Source of the DNA: Desmodesmus armatus
Taxonomy: Eukaryota > Chlorophyta > Chlorophyceae > Sphaeropleales > Scenedesmaceae
Reading direction: 5' to 3'
Assembly: GCA_007449985.2 (NCBI GenBank)
Contig: VIIQ02000555.1
Coordinates: 1-64,000 of the forward strand
DNA length: 64,000 nt
The position numbers were made by a program, and so were the translations under genes. This document shows, piece by piece, positions 15,546 to 28,600 of this stretch. Each line of letters begins with the position of its first letter. Position 1 is the first letter of the stretch. A model generated the notes under the pieces. The model made no database searches, was not told the origin of the DNA, and saw only the letters and a list, made by a program, of their open reading frames with translations.

Positions 15546-18500
15546 GACTTTGGATGACCTGTACCTTGTGTGCGAAGGAGACACGCAAAGCGAGTTGATA
15601 AAGTCGACATTGCGGATCCTTGAAGAGACCGTGGATGACTTCAGATTGCTTGCAAGCACCAGCACGGCTGGCAGCACGCCCACACATAGCAGGAGCAGCA
15701 CCTATGCAGAGTCAGCAGACTGCAGTTCCAGCGAGCATGATGCTGTGCACACAGCTGATGCTGCCGCACTTGTCAGCAGGAGCAGTGGGGCCTGTGGTAC
15801 AAGCTGTTGCAGCAGCAACTGGCTTGCAGACGCATCCAGCAGCAGCGCACATCCCAGCAAGCCGCAAGGCAGCAGCAGGCTGTCGCGCAGTAGCTCAGCC
15901 GGGTGCAACCTGCAGGGCCTTGGAACCTGGGGTGCAGCTCAAGCCCTGAGCAGCAGCAGCAGCTGGCAGCACAACACTGCAGCATGGGAGGGGGAAGCAT
16001 CCAGCAATCTTTGCTGTGACGACGAACCAGATGCTGAGCATGGCGACAGTTTTGCGACAGGTTTTGCGTCGGAGAGACTGCACCACAAGCTGTCATCTCC
16101 GGACAGGTGTGTGATGCCTTTGCTGTTGTGCGCTGCCATTCAAGCAACCAGCCTTGCATGGAGGTCGTTGGCTGCCAGTACATATCAACCACAAAACTGG
16201 CTTGCCTTTCCTTGGCACACGCATGCCTGACTATTTGCCTGCGTACATAAATGTGCAACATGGCATTGCTTTGAGTCTGTGTGCCGCCGTGTTGCCATTC
16301 TTACATTGTGCCCGCAGGCTGCGCCGCAGCCCCAGCCAAACAAAAGCAGCGTCAGAGCAGCGGCATGCCAGGGCTGAACGGCTGAGGGAGCAGCTAGCAG
16401 AAGCGCGGCTTGCACGGCTGCAGGAGCACTTGGGGAAGCAGCAGCGGAGAGCAGCCAGCAAGGTATGCACATTGCAGGCTACACCTGCTTGGGCTCTCAT
16501 ACTTCTGCTTGGCATATACACGTTTCTGTGTGTGAGGAGCACAGCCATCCCCTTTGATTGCTCTTGTGGTTTACCAGGCTGCCTTTGGGTGCCTCTTGAC
16601 GAGGCGTGTCTGACCTCAGGTGCATCACGCTCAGTGCCAGTGTCCTCGTGGCTGCACGGCCATCTGCTGTTATGCAGGTTGCTGAGCCAGCAGCCAGCAG
16701 CTCCACCAGCCCAGGCGCAGTCCGCACAGCCGATAAGCACCAGCGCAGCTCGCTGCTGCGTGCAGCGCACCTGCGGCGCATCCGCGCCAAGGCAGAGGAT
16801 GAGTCACGCAAGGTGGATGAGGTGTCGTTCATCAACCACCTCACCAATGCGGGCAAGAAGGCAGACCTACAGCAGCGCCTGGAGGACGGTGAGTGGCAGA
16901 AGGTTTGGCACCTTGTGCATGGCTCAAGTAGGCAAGCGTGACGTGCAGATGCAGCTGAGTAGGGGCGCCCCACCACACATGCCTCAGTCAAGCTGGCGGC
17001 GTTGTGCGTGGCAGGTATCATGGCACACCAGTGCTTGCTTCAGAGATGTGTGCTCAACCTTCGTGAACCATGCTAAGCCATGTCATGCCAAGCAATGTTA
17101 TGCAAAACCATGTCGTTGCTTGCTTTGCTGGTGTGTGTGCAGGGGAGGCACGCCGTGCTGAAGCACTGGCGGCCATCCTGGCGAGGCAGCAGGAGGCAGC
17201 CGCCAATGTGCGCGAGGCAGCAGAGCGGCGGCGGCTAGCTGAGGCAGAGCGGCTGGCGCAGCTTGAGCACAGGCAGCGGCGGAAAGATGAGGTGCAGGTG
17301 GGTGCAGCCAGCCAGACGCCAATGCATGCATGTTTGCGAATGCAGACTTTGTGCCTGTTGCATCCAATGTGCTGAAGCCTTGACCCCATACCCCACATCT
17401 GCCCACATGACAGCAACTGCAAGCCCCAGTTGTCAATCACGCAGCGCTAACTGAATGGGTGTGTGGTTGTTCCACAGGCAAAGCTGGAGGAGGAGCGCCG
17501 TGCTGCTGTTGCAGCGCGCGAGGCAGCACGTGCACATGCAAAGGCAGTGGCACAGCAGCGCGAGGCAGCACGGCAGCAGCAAGCCAGCCAATTGCGGGAG
17601 AGGGTCAGTGCACGGCTCAAGCAAGCAGCACAGCGCAGGTGGGCGCAGCAGTCAAAGCGTGCACACTGGACCTGTAGGCCTGCAATTCATGCACATGCAT
17701 TTACTTTACCTTACATGTGCGTGGTATCTCCAGCCTTGCTTCATGCCCAAACGTATCGGACTTGTGGCGATGGTGTTATGTTCTCTGTTCGTTCTGCAGG
17801 CTGCAGCACCTGGAGCTCATTCGTGAGCGTGCAGCCCTTGGCAAGGACTTTGACAGGAGGGACAGCTTTGCAGGCGGCCCCTCCGGCCGCCAGTCGCCCA
17901 CGTCATTTGAGAGGCCAGCAGGCAGGGCAGCAAGACAGACACGCACACCTGTGCCTGCTGCAACTGCTTCTGTGGGCGCCAGGCCTGCAGCAGAGGGGCC
18001 GCACAGCGCAGCCAGCAGCGACAAAGCAGGCCGCCTGGACATTCAGGCTGGGGCCTTGTGTCCTGCTGATGCTGCTGTGACCACTCGAAGTCCCAGCATC
18101 AGTGCTGAGAGCAGCCAGGTGTCGGTGTCACAGGGCAGCACAGGGTCTGGCGTCAGCCCTGCGGCAGCTGGGCTGCTGCCATGTGATGTGTTTGGCCAGC
18201 TGCAGGGCAACAGCCAGAGCATCGCAGCGGCAGGCCTGGTTGCTGCGCCCAGCTCTCACAAGCAGTCCATGAAGGGTGCCAGGCGGCGCATGGCAAAGGC
18301 CAAGTCCAAGATGCAGCAGCCAGGGTGAGTCGCACTGTTTGTGCACGTACTGTCTCCATGAATGATGCTCAGGTAGCGGTTTTCCGGTACCTGTGGTCCA
18401 ACACAGACGGGCAGCCCCTGTTGCCTCACATTCAGTGCTGATCTTCTGTCCCGGTGTGCCGACTGTTTGCTCTTTGCACAGGCGCTGCTTCCAGGAATCA

Positions 18501-21500
18501 GAGCAAGCTCAGGAGCTGAGCCAGTCTGCTGAAGCACAGCAGCTGCTCGCGGCTTGGGCGCCACACCTGGCTGTGCTGCAGGTGCAGCCGATGCCACAGG
18601 CAGACACAGCGGCCCCAGCCCCTGCAGCAGCTGGTGCAGCACACAGCGCGCCAGCAGCGACCCCTGGCAGCAGACCAGATGCAGCGCCTGCAGAGCAGCA
18701 GGCATGTGCCTGCGACGTCAGCAGCAAGAGCAGCAGTGCGACAAACAGCCCTCGCAGCAGCATGAGCAGCTATGCGGGCGCCTCTGCTGTCAGCACCTCC
18801 ACACTGACGTCCACGCTGGTGGGCTCGCCAGCATCATGCTGTCCAGCTGCCTGGATGCTCAGCAGGAGCAGCAGCTGCTGCGACTGTGACAGCCAGCACA
18901 GCGCCAACGCGGCCGCAGCATGCAGCCGCAGCAGGGCGGCCGCAGAGGAGCAGCAGCGGGAGGCGCTTGTGGCGCTGGTGGCCAGCGCGCGCTCACACCT
19001 GGCAAAGCAGCAGCTGCTCGTGGCGCACCTGGCGCGCCGCACGGGATTGCTGTACAGGCTGTGTGAGGAGGTGCTGGCGGCGTGCAGCGGCAGCAGCGCA
19101 TGCAGCAGCACCAGCGGCAGCATGGGTGCTCCCCAGGAGGCCAAGGCACGGCAGGAGAGGCTGCAGCAAGCTCGGCTGTTGGAGCTGCTGGGGCGGCTGC
19201 TGGAGCTGCCGGCCAACCTTGACTACCTGCTGTCCTGTGGGCAGCTGCTGCCCGCGTTTGTGCGCTCCACGCGGGTGGCGCTGGACCACTGCAACAGCCT
19301 GGATGCTGACGAGCCGTCCATGATGACGGGTGGCGAGGCGGCGGCACGGCTCAGCATGCTGCTGCAGGTGAGGGAGCCTGGAGCTTATGCCAGCGATGAT
19401 GGGCCATGACTGTCACGTGTGCAATCACATCAGGATTTCATGGTTGTTTTGGTGTCTTGAGGGGCTCATCATGCTGTGAACTAAACTGCGGCACCTGCTG
19501 GTGCATATGGCTGCTGCTGCTGTTGTGCTGCAGGTGTTGGTTGCTGTGCTGGAGCACACCCCCAGCAGTGCAGAGCTGGTGGACGTGCAGGAGCAGCTTG
19601 TGGGTTTCACAGTGGCAGCTGGCCTGGTGGCGCGCCTGGCAAGCGTGTTCAGCCTATTTGACCAGCCCATGCAGCAGGCAGCCCGCCCCGTGCCTCCACA
19701 CGTTCTGCAGGTGTGCGACGCTGACAGTAGAGGGCTTGAGCACAAACAGGCTGGCACATCGTGCCCCACAAGTGGCATCGCACACTGATGTCAGACATAC
19801 AGCATGCAGACTGATGTGAGACTGATGCAGACTGCTGTCAGACATACAGCATGCTGGGACAGTGTCTGTCTGTTCTCTCCGGCGTCAACATCTCTGCCAT
19901 CTCGTTCTCTGCCCTGTGTCGTGCCGCAGTGCTTGCGGCTGCTAGGCGGCTTGACTGCTGTGCGCAGCCCCCCTGACGAGCTGCTGCCTGGCAGGATGTG
20001 GCCAAGAGTGGCACCCAACGCTGTTGCAATCATGCTGGATATGCAGGCTACCTCCATGGTGAGCACAGCAGCAGAACATGACCGGCACCATGGCTGCAGC
20101 TCTGGTGCCTGTGTAGACACACGGAGTGCATCCAGCCTGTGTGTGCTGCTCCTCGCACGCAACCCGCTCCACCCCCCACATGCACCCTAGTGTCACATTC
20201 AATGATACAAACCGTTGCTGTGTTTCCGTTGCTGGCTGTGCAGGCGGGTGTGCTGTCGCTGCTGACAGCAGTGCTGCTGAACGCCTCTCCCACGTGCACG
20301 CCCGCGGAGGCCTCCTCCCGGGCACTGCCTCCCAACTTCGTTGAGGCTGCACACCTGGTCATGGCCGTGCTGAACAACGTGTGCCGCCTGGACCTGGTGG
20401 CGGGTCAGTTCATGCTGTCCTGCGCACACCACCGCATGGAGTTTTACCACCTCATCAGCTTCCTGCTCAGCTACTGCCTCAGCAGGTGGCCTGCACCAGT
20501 GTCGCCCAGGGCGAGTGCAGCTGGCGCGCCGGGCGCAGCAGCAGTAGCACAGCCACCGGCGGCGGCAGGAGGGGCGGCGGCGGCCTGTCCTGCAGAGCAG
20601 CAGCAGCAACAGCTGCGAGAGCCTCAATTTCAGCAGCAGCAGCAGTCGCTGAGGGGTTCTGGTGCAGGCTGCGCAGAGTCACGTTGCAGCGGTGACGCCA
20701 ACGGGCCTGCTGGCGGCTGCGCACACAGCAGCAGCAGCGCAGCTGTCAGCCCAGCCAAGGCAGAGACTGGGCGCCCGCCTGGCGTTGCCGCAGTGCTGCA
20801 TCACCCGATCGCGCAGCTGCTGAACCAGGTGCTGCTGCTGGTTGGGTACTTCTGCGTGCAGCACCCCAGCAACCAGGCGATGCTGACGTGGGGCCGCAGC
20901 CCCAGCATACTGCAGCGCCTGTGCAGCTTGCCTCAAGAGTACCTGACAGTGCCAGAGCTGAGGGGTGTGCTTATGCCAACACTGCTGTGCGTGTGCTATG
21001 GGGCAGAGCGCACGTGCGAGAGCGTCGCACAGCACTTCAACCTTCAGGAGCTGCTCCTGTTCGTTGAACAGCAGCAGGCCCAGCCACAGCAGCAGGTTGC
21101 AACGCCGTTGCAGGACATGCAGCAGTCGGCAGGGCAGACGCGTAAGGAGCGGCGGCGGCACCGGCGCGCGCAGCAGCGGCAGTGTGTGGAGGGGCTCGAG
21201 CAGCAGCAAGGTGCCCAGCAGGAGCAGCAGCAGCTGCCACCACAAGCGCAGCAGGTGCTGCAGCAAGTCCGCAGCTGTAGCAGCAATGCAGGACAGTCCT
21301 GCAGGGCCGGCAGTGGCAGCAGCAGCAGCAGTGATGACCCAGCTGGCGGTGGTGGCAGCAGCGGCAGCTCTGGTGCTTGCAGGAGCATGCACTCGGGCGG
21401 CAGTTGGCCTGTACGGCTGGCGCTGTGTCAGCGCTTCCCTGTTGGGGTGTTGCCAGTGGCAGCAGCGCAGCTGCAGCGCCTGCTGTCCGTGCAGGAGCCC

Positions 21501-21773
21501 ACTAGCAGCAGCATCAGCAGCAATGCTGGGGGTAACAGCACAGACCTGCTGCAGGAGCAGCATGCGAGTGCTGCCGCAGTAGGTGGTGCAGATGCATCCA
21601 GAGCTGTGGATCCCAATCTGCAGGCACATGGAGAACAGCCTGTGCTGCAACAGCTGGGTGAATCTGCTGTGTCTGGCGTGCAGACGGGTTCAGAGGCAGT
21701 GACGCTGCAGCTGCAGATACAACGCCCACCTGCAGCGAAGCTGTTGCACTGTGAGGTGGTGGCGTGCTCGTGA
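15546..21773 (+). CDS. SCAPER: SCAPER homologue (S-phase cyclin A-associated protein in the ER), 5' exons missing
   Basis: Ten exons: 15546-16106, 16318-16462, 16678-16888, 17143-17297, 17478-17638, 17800-18324, 18482-19367, 19534-19710, 19930-20058, 20244-21773. All junctions keep frame; about 1,490 residues without the missing start. The first exon matches the SCAPER N-terminal domain (TLDDLYLVCEGDTQSELIKS, then TLRILEETVDDFRLL). Exons 2-5 are long charged helices (VDEVSFINHLTNAGKKADLQ, then Glu/Arg/Ala coiled coil). Exons 8-10 match the conserved C-terminal helical region (LNQVLLLVGYFCVQHPSNQ, GRSPSILQRLCSLPQEYL, LMPTLLCVCYG). In animals SCAPER is an ER-associated protein linked to cyclin A/CDK2 and cilia. 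The C2H2 zinc finger expected after the coiled coil is not visible; a Ser/Ala-rich stretch stands there. The last ~230 residues are low-complexity Gln/Ser. Paralogues in plants and algae are poorly described. Confidence 0.82.
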
Positions 21774-22864
21774 GGTATTTTGGTGGTGTGGTAGCCATTG
21801 TTTTTGGTGGTGTGGTGTGGTGTGGTAGCCAATGTGCTTCACTGTGTTTGCTGGCACCTGCTTGCATTTGTGTCCTGGCGATATCCTATGGTTCCATCTA
21901 TGTGCACACGTGTTTGAGTGAAGCCTTGCCACCACGCCGCAGCTGGCTTGGCATCTGGTGTCTGTTGAATGCAGCATATGTGCTGATGCGCAGGCGTGTG
22001 AACCCCATAACTGTGCCATACTGTACTGCCTGGCAAGTTTCGATTCATCCATAAAGCGCCAATCTTTATACAACTGTGTTAGCCTTTGGGTCTGGGGGCT
22101 CGTGACTTGAGGAAGGGTGCAGGGCTGGCAGCCTGTGCCAAGATGTTGCGGAACACGCGTGCGCGTATGATTGTGATGACTAGTTGCTTGTACTGCAAAT
22201 GGGGTAATCTTGTGTCACAGCGTTGTGGCCTGCAAGCAGTCGCAGCTGACGCACCAGACCAGGCGCGGGCAGGTCGGTGCGTGCGGCCGCCCATTGCGCT
22301 TGTCTGCCTGGGCATTTAGAGTGCTCCAGCACTATCAGCAGATGCCAAGAGCATTCCCGGACAGCAGGTGATCGTGCACCAAGTGAGGTGCCGCAGTTCG
22401 AGCTGGGACGGGTGGCTTGACGCAGGGCTTGGGTCCCACATGAGTTTGTTGATGCTGGTGGCTGCCAACCACCAAGGTGGAAGTACGTGCCAGCATGGTG
22501 ATGTGTGCATCAGTAGGTGCGCCTGTTTGTGGTTATGAGGTGCATTTTCAATGCATAGAGGGCCCAACCCAGCAAAGCGCGGCAAGACTGTGTGCTGACC
22601 AGGAAAGGTCGACCAACAAACACTTTGATGCTGGGTGGTGTGTATGGTGCAGCAGGGCTGTGGTTGTGCTAGTAACATGCTGGGGTTGCTGCTGTTACTA
22701 GTAGCGAGAAAAGTCGGACTCGTAACATTCCGGGAGTACTGCCTGGTCCCTTCTTGCATGTGAATGCAGTCATGTGTGACTACCAAAAGGCCAGGCATTC
22801 CATCATGCCACCATCCTGCACCCCTGTGTTACAGTAACAAGAGGTCAACAGCCGGCGCCTGCTA
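21774..22864. other. Convergent intergenic region between SCAPER and the SDR gene
   Basis: Both flanking genes end here, so it should hold two 3' UTRs. At 21775-21835 there are repeats of a GGTGGTGTGGTAGCCA-like word. No coding feature can be supported. Confidence 0.5.
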
Positions 22865-25266
22865 TCACTTCTTGCTGTCATCGTTCCAGCCAACAGCTGC
22901 ACAGCTTGTGTTCCACAGGTCAACTGCAAGCTGTTTGTCTTGAGCCAACGCCTGCAGGCACAATCAAAGCCACCACATACAGGCTGATTGCAGCTCATGG
23001 GTCAACACACGGTCTCTGTGGGACTCCTCTAGTGCCACTCGCCTGTGCTCCCTCCGCTGACACACAAAGGTGCAATGTGTGCAAGCAGCTCCAGCAGGCC
23101 GGGCAGCAGTCCCACATCATGCAGTGACTGCATGTGATTGGTGCCAGGTCCTACATTGGTGCAGTGTACCCTACAAACTGAGATGGTATAATCAACTAAA
23201 GCAAATACGCCCGCACAGCAGGCATACAAAGCTGCCACTCGAAACCAAGGCTACTCAAGGGTGCCACTTACTGAGGGTGTCATTGGTTTGCAGTCGTGCA
23301 GTAGTAAAGGGACACTCTTGTCAGCAGAGAAGCTTGGGCTGGTTGCGGCATACACAGCCACCTCAGCCCCCTGCACAGTTCAGCATAGGCCTGGCTGGTT
23401 ACTCTTTGCCTCAGGTGGACAGGTCGAGAAAAGCTGGCGCCGACACGCACCACAACCAAGGGCCCTGGCCCACTGTTTTGTTCTATCAGCAAGTTGTCAA
23501 CAGGGCAGCAACTCTGCTGCTGGATTGGTTGCGTGTACTACATGTCACAGCACACACGGTGACTTGGTGGCAGTGCGGGTGCGTGGTGGGACGACAGGCA
23601 AGGTTGCACTGCCGAATGACAGTCCCCTTGCATGCCGCACCTGGGCAGGCGTCCTGCCAAGCCAGGGTGCAAATGTCCTTGCCACCCATCCTAGCTGTGA
23701 CGGCAGGGACCTGCAGACACGACGAGCCAAAGGGTCAAAAGTTAGACAACACTGCGCAGCAGAGCTGAAGGGTAGTCTTTCAATGTTGATACAGCTTGGC
23801 GGTGCTATGTGCTTGAAGTGTGGGCTGGCTTGCAGGGTGCTGCCGGCATGCATTGACATTGCACAGCTGGCACTGTTTCGTCACGCCATGCATACCTAAA
23901 AATGGTTGTGTTGACAAACCCAGGGCTGACACTGGTTGCGATGATCCCTCCGGACTGCTGATAGCGATCCTGCAGCTCCCGCGTGTGCAGGATATTACAC
24001 AGCTTGCTGCAAGAGTACTGAGTCAACCTGCACAGCAGGACAGGTGGCTGCTGTGTCATTGAAGTGCTGTAAGATGTGGCGACAAAGATAACGCGTGGCC
24101 ATGTGCTGTGCTGTGCTATGTTATGCTGTGCTGTGCGACTCCATGCCTCAGTAGTGCAATGGGCTGCTGGATTCAACCTGCCACTCCCTGCTCCCCATCC
24201 AACACACATATGTGCTGATAGTAGTCCCTGTGTCGACGCACAACATATGCAGTTGCATGTCCAGCACACACACCATTCAAACACGCCGCCCACTGCTGCT
24301 CCGCTGTTGCTTTGCACTTTCAGTGCCCTCACCACCAGTCAGATCCTGATGACAGCTTGTTGCCAGCCGTTTGCAAGCTCTTGCACGCAAAGTGCGCCCT
24401 GCTGCTGACATTGACAATGCGGGAGCCAAACGTCATCTGTGGCAGCAGCAGCCCCGTCAGTAGGAAAGGCCCTAGGTGGTTGACCAGTATATGCTGGTCT
24501 ACGGTTTCACTGCTGCTGCTGGGGGCGCTGCTGGGGGAGCTGCTGCTGCTAGGGGTGCTGCTGCTGGTGCTGCTTGGTCCCATGACACCTGTGAAGGGCG
24601 GTGAATGATGGTGGCCAGGGAAAGGGCATCCGTAGGGAGAGACTGTCAGGGGCATCCATACCGCCACCAGGGTGCTACTGCTGAAACTCCAAGCTGCTGG
24701 TGCATGACAGCTGCTTTGCTGTTGTGCATCGCTTGCAGCTGACTTGCGCCCTGCATGTTGTGATGCCAGTGCTACCGGGGTTTGACAGTCTGCTGTGTCA
24801 CTGCTGCATCGCTGCATTTTTTTGTGTCACAGCAACCCCTCCCCGCCCTCCCCACATGACCAGATGCTCCCAACTGGAGGCCAGGCTGACCTGCATTGTT
24901 GACCAGCACATCAAGGGACTGATGCTGCTTCTTCAATCTGCTGCCTTGCTCAGCAGCAAAGTTACGGATAGACTGCTGATCAGACAGGTCCAGCCTGCAG
25001 AACGCAGGAGTGACACCTTGTCGACGCAGAACGCAGAACCACAGCTGTAGTGGAGGGTTGCAGAGACACACGCACCGGCTGCATTCACATGTGCCTGGCA
25101 GCCCCCGAGCCTTGAGCTCTGCCTTGGCCACTTCACATTGCTGCATGTTCCTGCAGGCCATCACTACGTGGCTACCTGGCTCCTGCATCAGGCCAGCTGT
25201 GATCTCCTTTCCTATGCCAGCATTGGCGCCTGTCACGATGCAGTACTTGTGCTGCGGCTTGTCCAT
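22865..25266 (-). CDS. Short-chain dehydrogenase/reductase (classical SDR, retinol-dehydrogenase-like)
   Basis: Seven exons on the minus strand: 25266-25076, 24994-24891, 24588-24333, 24027-23896, 23710-23641, 23370-23272, 22951-22865, giving 312 residues, normal for this family. Visible motifs in order: cofactor site TGANAGIG (residues 12-19), the aspartate segment CRLDLSDQQSIRNF, NNAG (split by intron 2; it reads NNAGVMG), the serine segment IVNVSSRAHF, the catalytic YSCSK, PGFVNTT, and a C-terminal GAEVAVYAATSP followed by LAVDLWNTSC. This is an NAD(P)H-dependent oxidoreductase; the substrate cannot be told, though the pattern is closest to retinol-dehydrogenase or WW-oxidoreductase-like SDRs. 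Exon 3 carries a Ser/Thr-rich insertion after NNAGVMG (about 25 residues) that is not typical. No transit peptide is obvious. It is transcribed away from the arginine deiminase gene. Confidence 0.88.
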
Positions 25267-25614
25267 AGCTGCAGCCTTTGCCTGACCAGAGGGTGAAATG
25301 TGGACTTCAGAGTGCTACCTTGGTGCAGGCAGAACGGGTTTTTGGCCAATATTAAGCTGTGGGACCAAGTTGATCCAGGATGATGATCTGTACTGTAACC
25401 AGACGAGTGAGACCGGTGTTGACGTGCAGCAGATGCAGATGAATCAATAGTCATTCAGGAATCAGTGCCAAACTTTTTGCGCCAATGCAGGCTTGCTCAT
25501 ATAGGGTATATGTGCTGGTTTAGCAGCAGTAATACCGCACGTGATATCACATGATCGCCCAATTGAATGAGGCAACGCGGAAATATATCGGTTGGCAACA
25601 CCAAGCTCAACACA
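25267..25614. promoter_or_regulatory. Divergent promoter region between SDR and arginine deiminase
   Basis: 348 bp separate the two start codons, so the genes probably share control sequences. Visible elements: GTGATATCAC at 25541-25550, preceded by CAC to give a CACGTG-type core, CCCAATTG at 25558-25565, and a GGGTATATG word near 25504 that could serve as a TATA element for the deiminase. An in-frame upstream Met for the deiminase lies at 25567. Confidence 0.5.
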
Positions 25615-28600
25615 ATGGACGGCCTACCCCCTCTTTCTGAGGCCCGTGCTTCGATCGGCTCGGCTATCATGGCTGAAAATGCTAGACCCGTAGGCAATGC
25701 TAGCAATGGAACCCACACCTTGGAGGCTGCCGTGGCAGCTGCACATCAAACGGCTGGAGCCTTCAGCACCCTGGAGAGGCAGCTGAGGCACTCCAGGAGC
25801 TTTCATGATGTGGAGGCAGTGGATGCAGGGCACGCCCTTGCCCCACCCCCTCTCAAAAAGCTCAGGAAGAGCCAGGGCAGCCAGAAGCTGCTAGATACTA
25901 GCCTCAAAGCAGTGCAAGAGGATGAGAATGAGGTGGCAGAGGTGGTGGTCGTCTGTGAGCCGGAGGGTGAGTGGGTGACGCAACTGCTGCAACTGCTGAA
26001 CAAGCTGACTCACGTCCACAAGGCAGTTCGTGATGCTGACACCCAACTCATACAGCGTGCCTGGTTTATATCCGAATATGTATGTCACATATTTATCAGT
26101 GCCCTTTGCTGCCGGCTGCTGCTGTTTTGTTCATCTGCACAGGTGCCACACTGACAAGTAAGTAAGGGTCCTGTGAATGCTGCGCATGCGCATGGGCATA
26201 TCAGCCAGGGAACAGTTATCTTGGCATGTTGTCCGGCTGTTGCCAGCATGGTTTGTTCAAGCAGCTCCAGTCAGCAACTACAGCCGCACCTTGCGTGCCG
26301 CACTATGGTGGTTGCACGAGCCAATTGTAGCAATTTCAGCAGCTGCTTCCAGCATGGGAGCTTATGTGAGCTGTCACTTGTTGGGGTATCAAGAACCTCT
26401 ATCTGCGCACAAACCACCTCCATGCCTGCGCCTTGTTTTGGCCCTGTGTGCTGTGTTGTGCCTGCAGTGGGTGGACTGCACCCCCGCGGTTCCCTGTACG
26501 AGCGGCCTGTCAACATCGACAGCGCAAAGACACAGCATGCCTCCTTCAGGGAGGTGAGACGCAGCCACCCCAGTGTGCTTCACCACATTAGCAGCAGCAG
26601 CAGTGGCATTCACTCAATATGCCTCTCAGCAGCAGTTACAGTGTGCTTGGAGCTACTTCAAGCTTCTCGTCCTTTGCTGCGTCTATGGCACGAGCTTGCA
26701 TCAGCACCTGCCGTCACATCAAAAATTTGTCAGCTTACCCGCAGCAGTTGCCAGTCCAGGCAGCTGTGATGACCTGTCATGGCCCTCTCTCATGTCCATC
26801 CATCCATCCACGTCCCCCCCCTGCAGGTGCTGCGCGCCCAGGGTGTGCGTGTGCTGACTGTGCGTGACATCCTTGCGTTTGGTGTTGAGGAGCGCATGGG
26901 TGCACGCGTGGAGCTGGAGGAGCTGGCAGCATCAACACTCACTTACAGGCTGGCAGAGGGTGAGGCACCCTTACATAGTGTGGGCCAGTGGGCACTGCCA
27001 GCTATGCTTGGTGTCCGTTTGATTGTCAGGATAGGTGATAGGTGCACACTCTTGCGCACACAAGTCAATGACGTAGCTGTAGTAGCTGCAGGATCACACT
27101 GTTTTGGGCCAACAGGTGTGCAAATGCAAGCTTCTGCTTTGAGTTGCGTCAGTTCCTCAAGCCCCTGGCTTACATTACCCGGGGCTTGTGTTTGCTGTGT
27201 GTATGCTGGTGTGATGTGTTAGGTGCCAACCTGTCAGAGTTGAGTGAGGGTGACCGCTTCTACCTGTCTGATGAGTACAAGGCCCAGGTTGTCAGCGCCA
27301 TGAGCACCAGCCAGCTCATAGAGATATGCCTCATCAACCCTACAGTCACACTCACACCCAGCTACAGGTGAGGGAAGGGTGAGGGGAGGGTGAGGGAAGA
27401 GTGAGGGGAGGGTGAGGGAAGGGTGAGGGAAGGGTGACGAGACAGTCACACTCACACCCAGCTACAGGTGAGGGAAGGGTGAAAGGGCCAGGGAGTTACC
27501 GGGGGCCTGGTGGTGATGATTGTCAGTCAATTGGACAGGGGGCACCTGGTCAAGGGGTGTGGCGGTGTGGATGGGCAGAGCAGAGCAGATCGTGAAGCTG
27601 CCCTGTGCTGATGTTGGTGTTGCTGGTGTGCAGTGGAGCGGCACCCAACTCCTGAAAAGTGGTTGTCAGTGTGCACTGCAGTTGCCCACTCCGCACTGCA
27701 TCGTGGGGTCCCTGCTTGTGCTGTGATGTTGCCTGTTCCTTGCTGCACACTGTCAGCTGTTACAGCTATGGGCACTAAGCTCAGCAATCTGTGCCTGACC
27801 TACCCCTCTCTCCTCTGTGTGCCTGGCCCTTTCTCCCTGGACACCCCCCCCCCCCGCCCCCATCCATCTTCCACTCAGGGACACTGGGCTGACTGCCAGC
27901 TACACGTTTGAGCCTCTGTCTAACCTGGTGTACACGCGCGACCAGCAGATCACCACCTGCAAGGGCATAGTGATGGGCCGCCTGCGCAGCCAGCAGCGAC
28001 AGAAGGAGGTGGAGCTCATGCAGTACTGCTTCAGGAAGCTGGGTGAGCACACCACGCAGCACAGCACAGCATGGCTTGGCATAACAGAGTGCAATCATGT
28101 GGTGGTACTTGCAGGTGACATAAGTACAGCACCTTGTGCTACATACACGGTCAAGGGGTTGGGTAGGAACAGCAGCCTTTGGCAGAGCACAGCTGCTGGC
28201 TCTGCATCCCTACGGTGTAAGGGGCAGGCTGTGTGGGCCAGGGATCGCCGCCAGCTTGTTTTGGATCGAAAGGGACTGCATCAATTTTTGACGATCTGAT
28301 GCTGGTGACTATCCACCACCCTGGACTTTGTTGGCGAGCATGCCAACCTTCTGCTGGTGCCAGCGCTGTGCTTGAATCTTGCCCGCCTGCCTCTGGTTGC
28401 CCTAAATAAACATCATCTTGTACCTTCACACTGTACGTATATTGTCGTAGGTCTGCCCATTGCTGGCAACATCAGTGAGCCTGGCTTCCTTGAGGGAGGT
28501 GACTTCTTCCCCATGGGTCAGGACCTGGCCCTGGTGGGTGTGGGGCTGCGCAGCAACGTTGAGGCCTGCCAGCAGCTCATGGACAGAGACCTGCTGGGAA

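Noticed and set aside
25967..26154. Extension of deiminase exon 1 (reading on to FISEYV)
   Set aside because: A GTGAGT donor at 25967 joins the frame exactly to VGGLHPRGSLYE; the extension does not.
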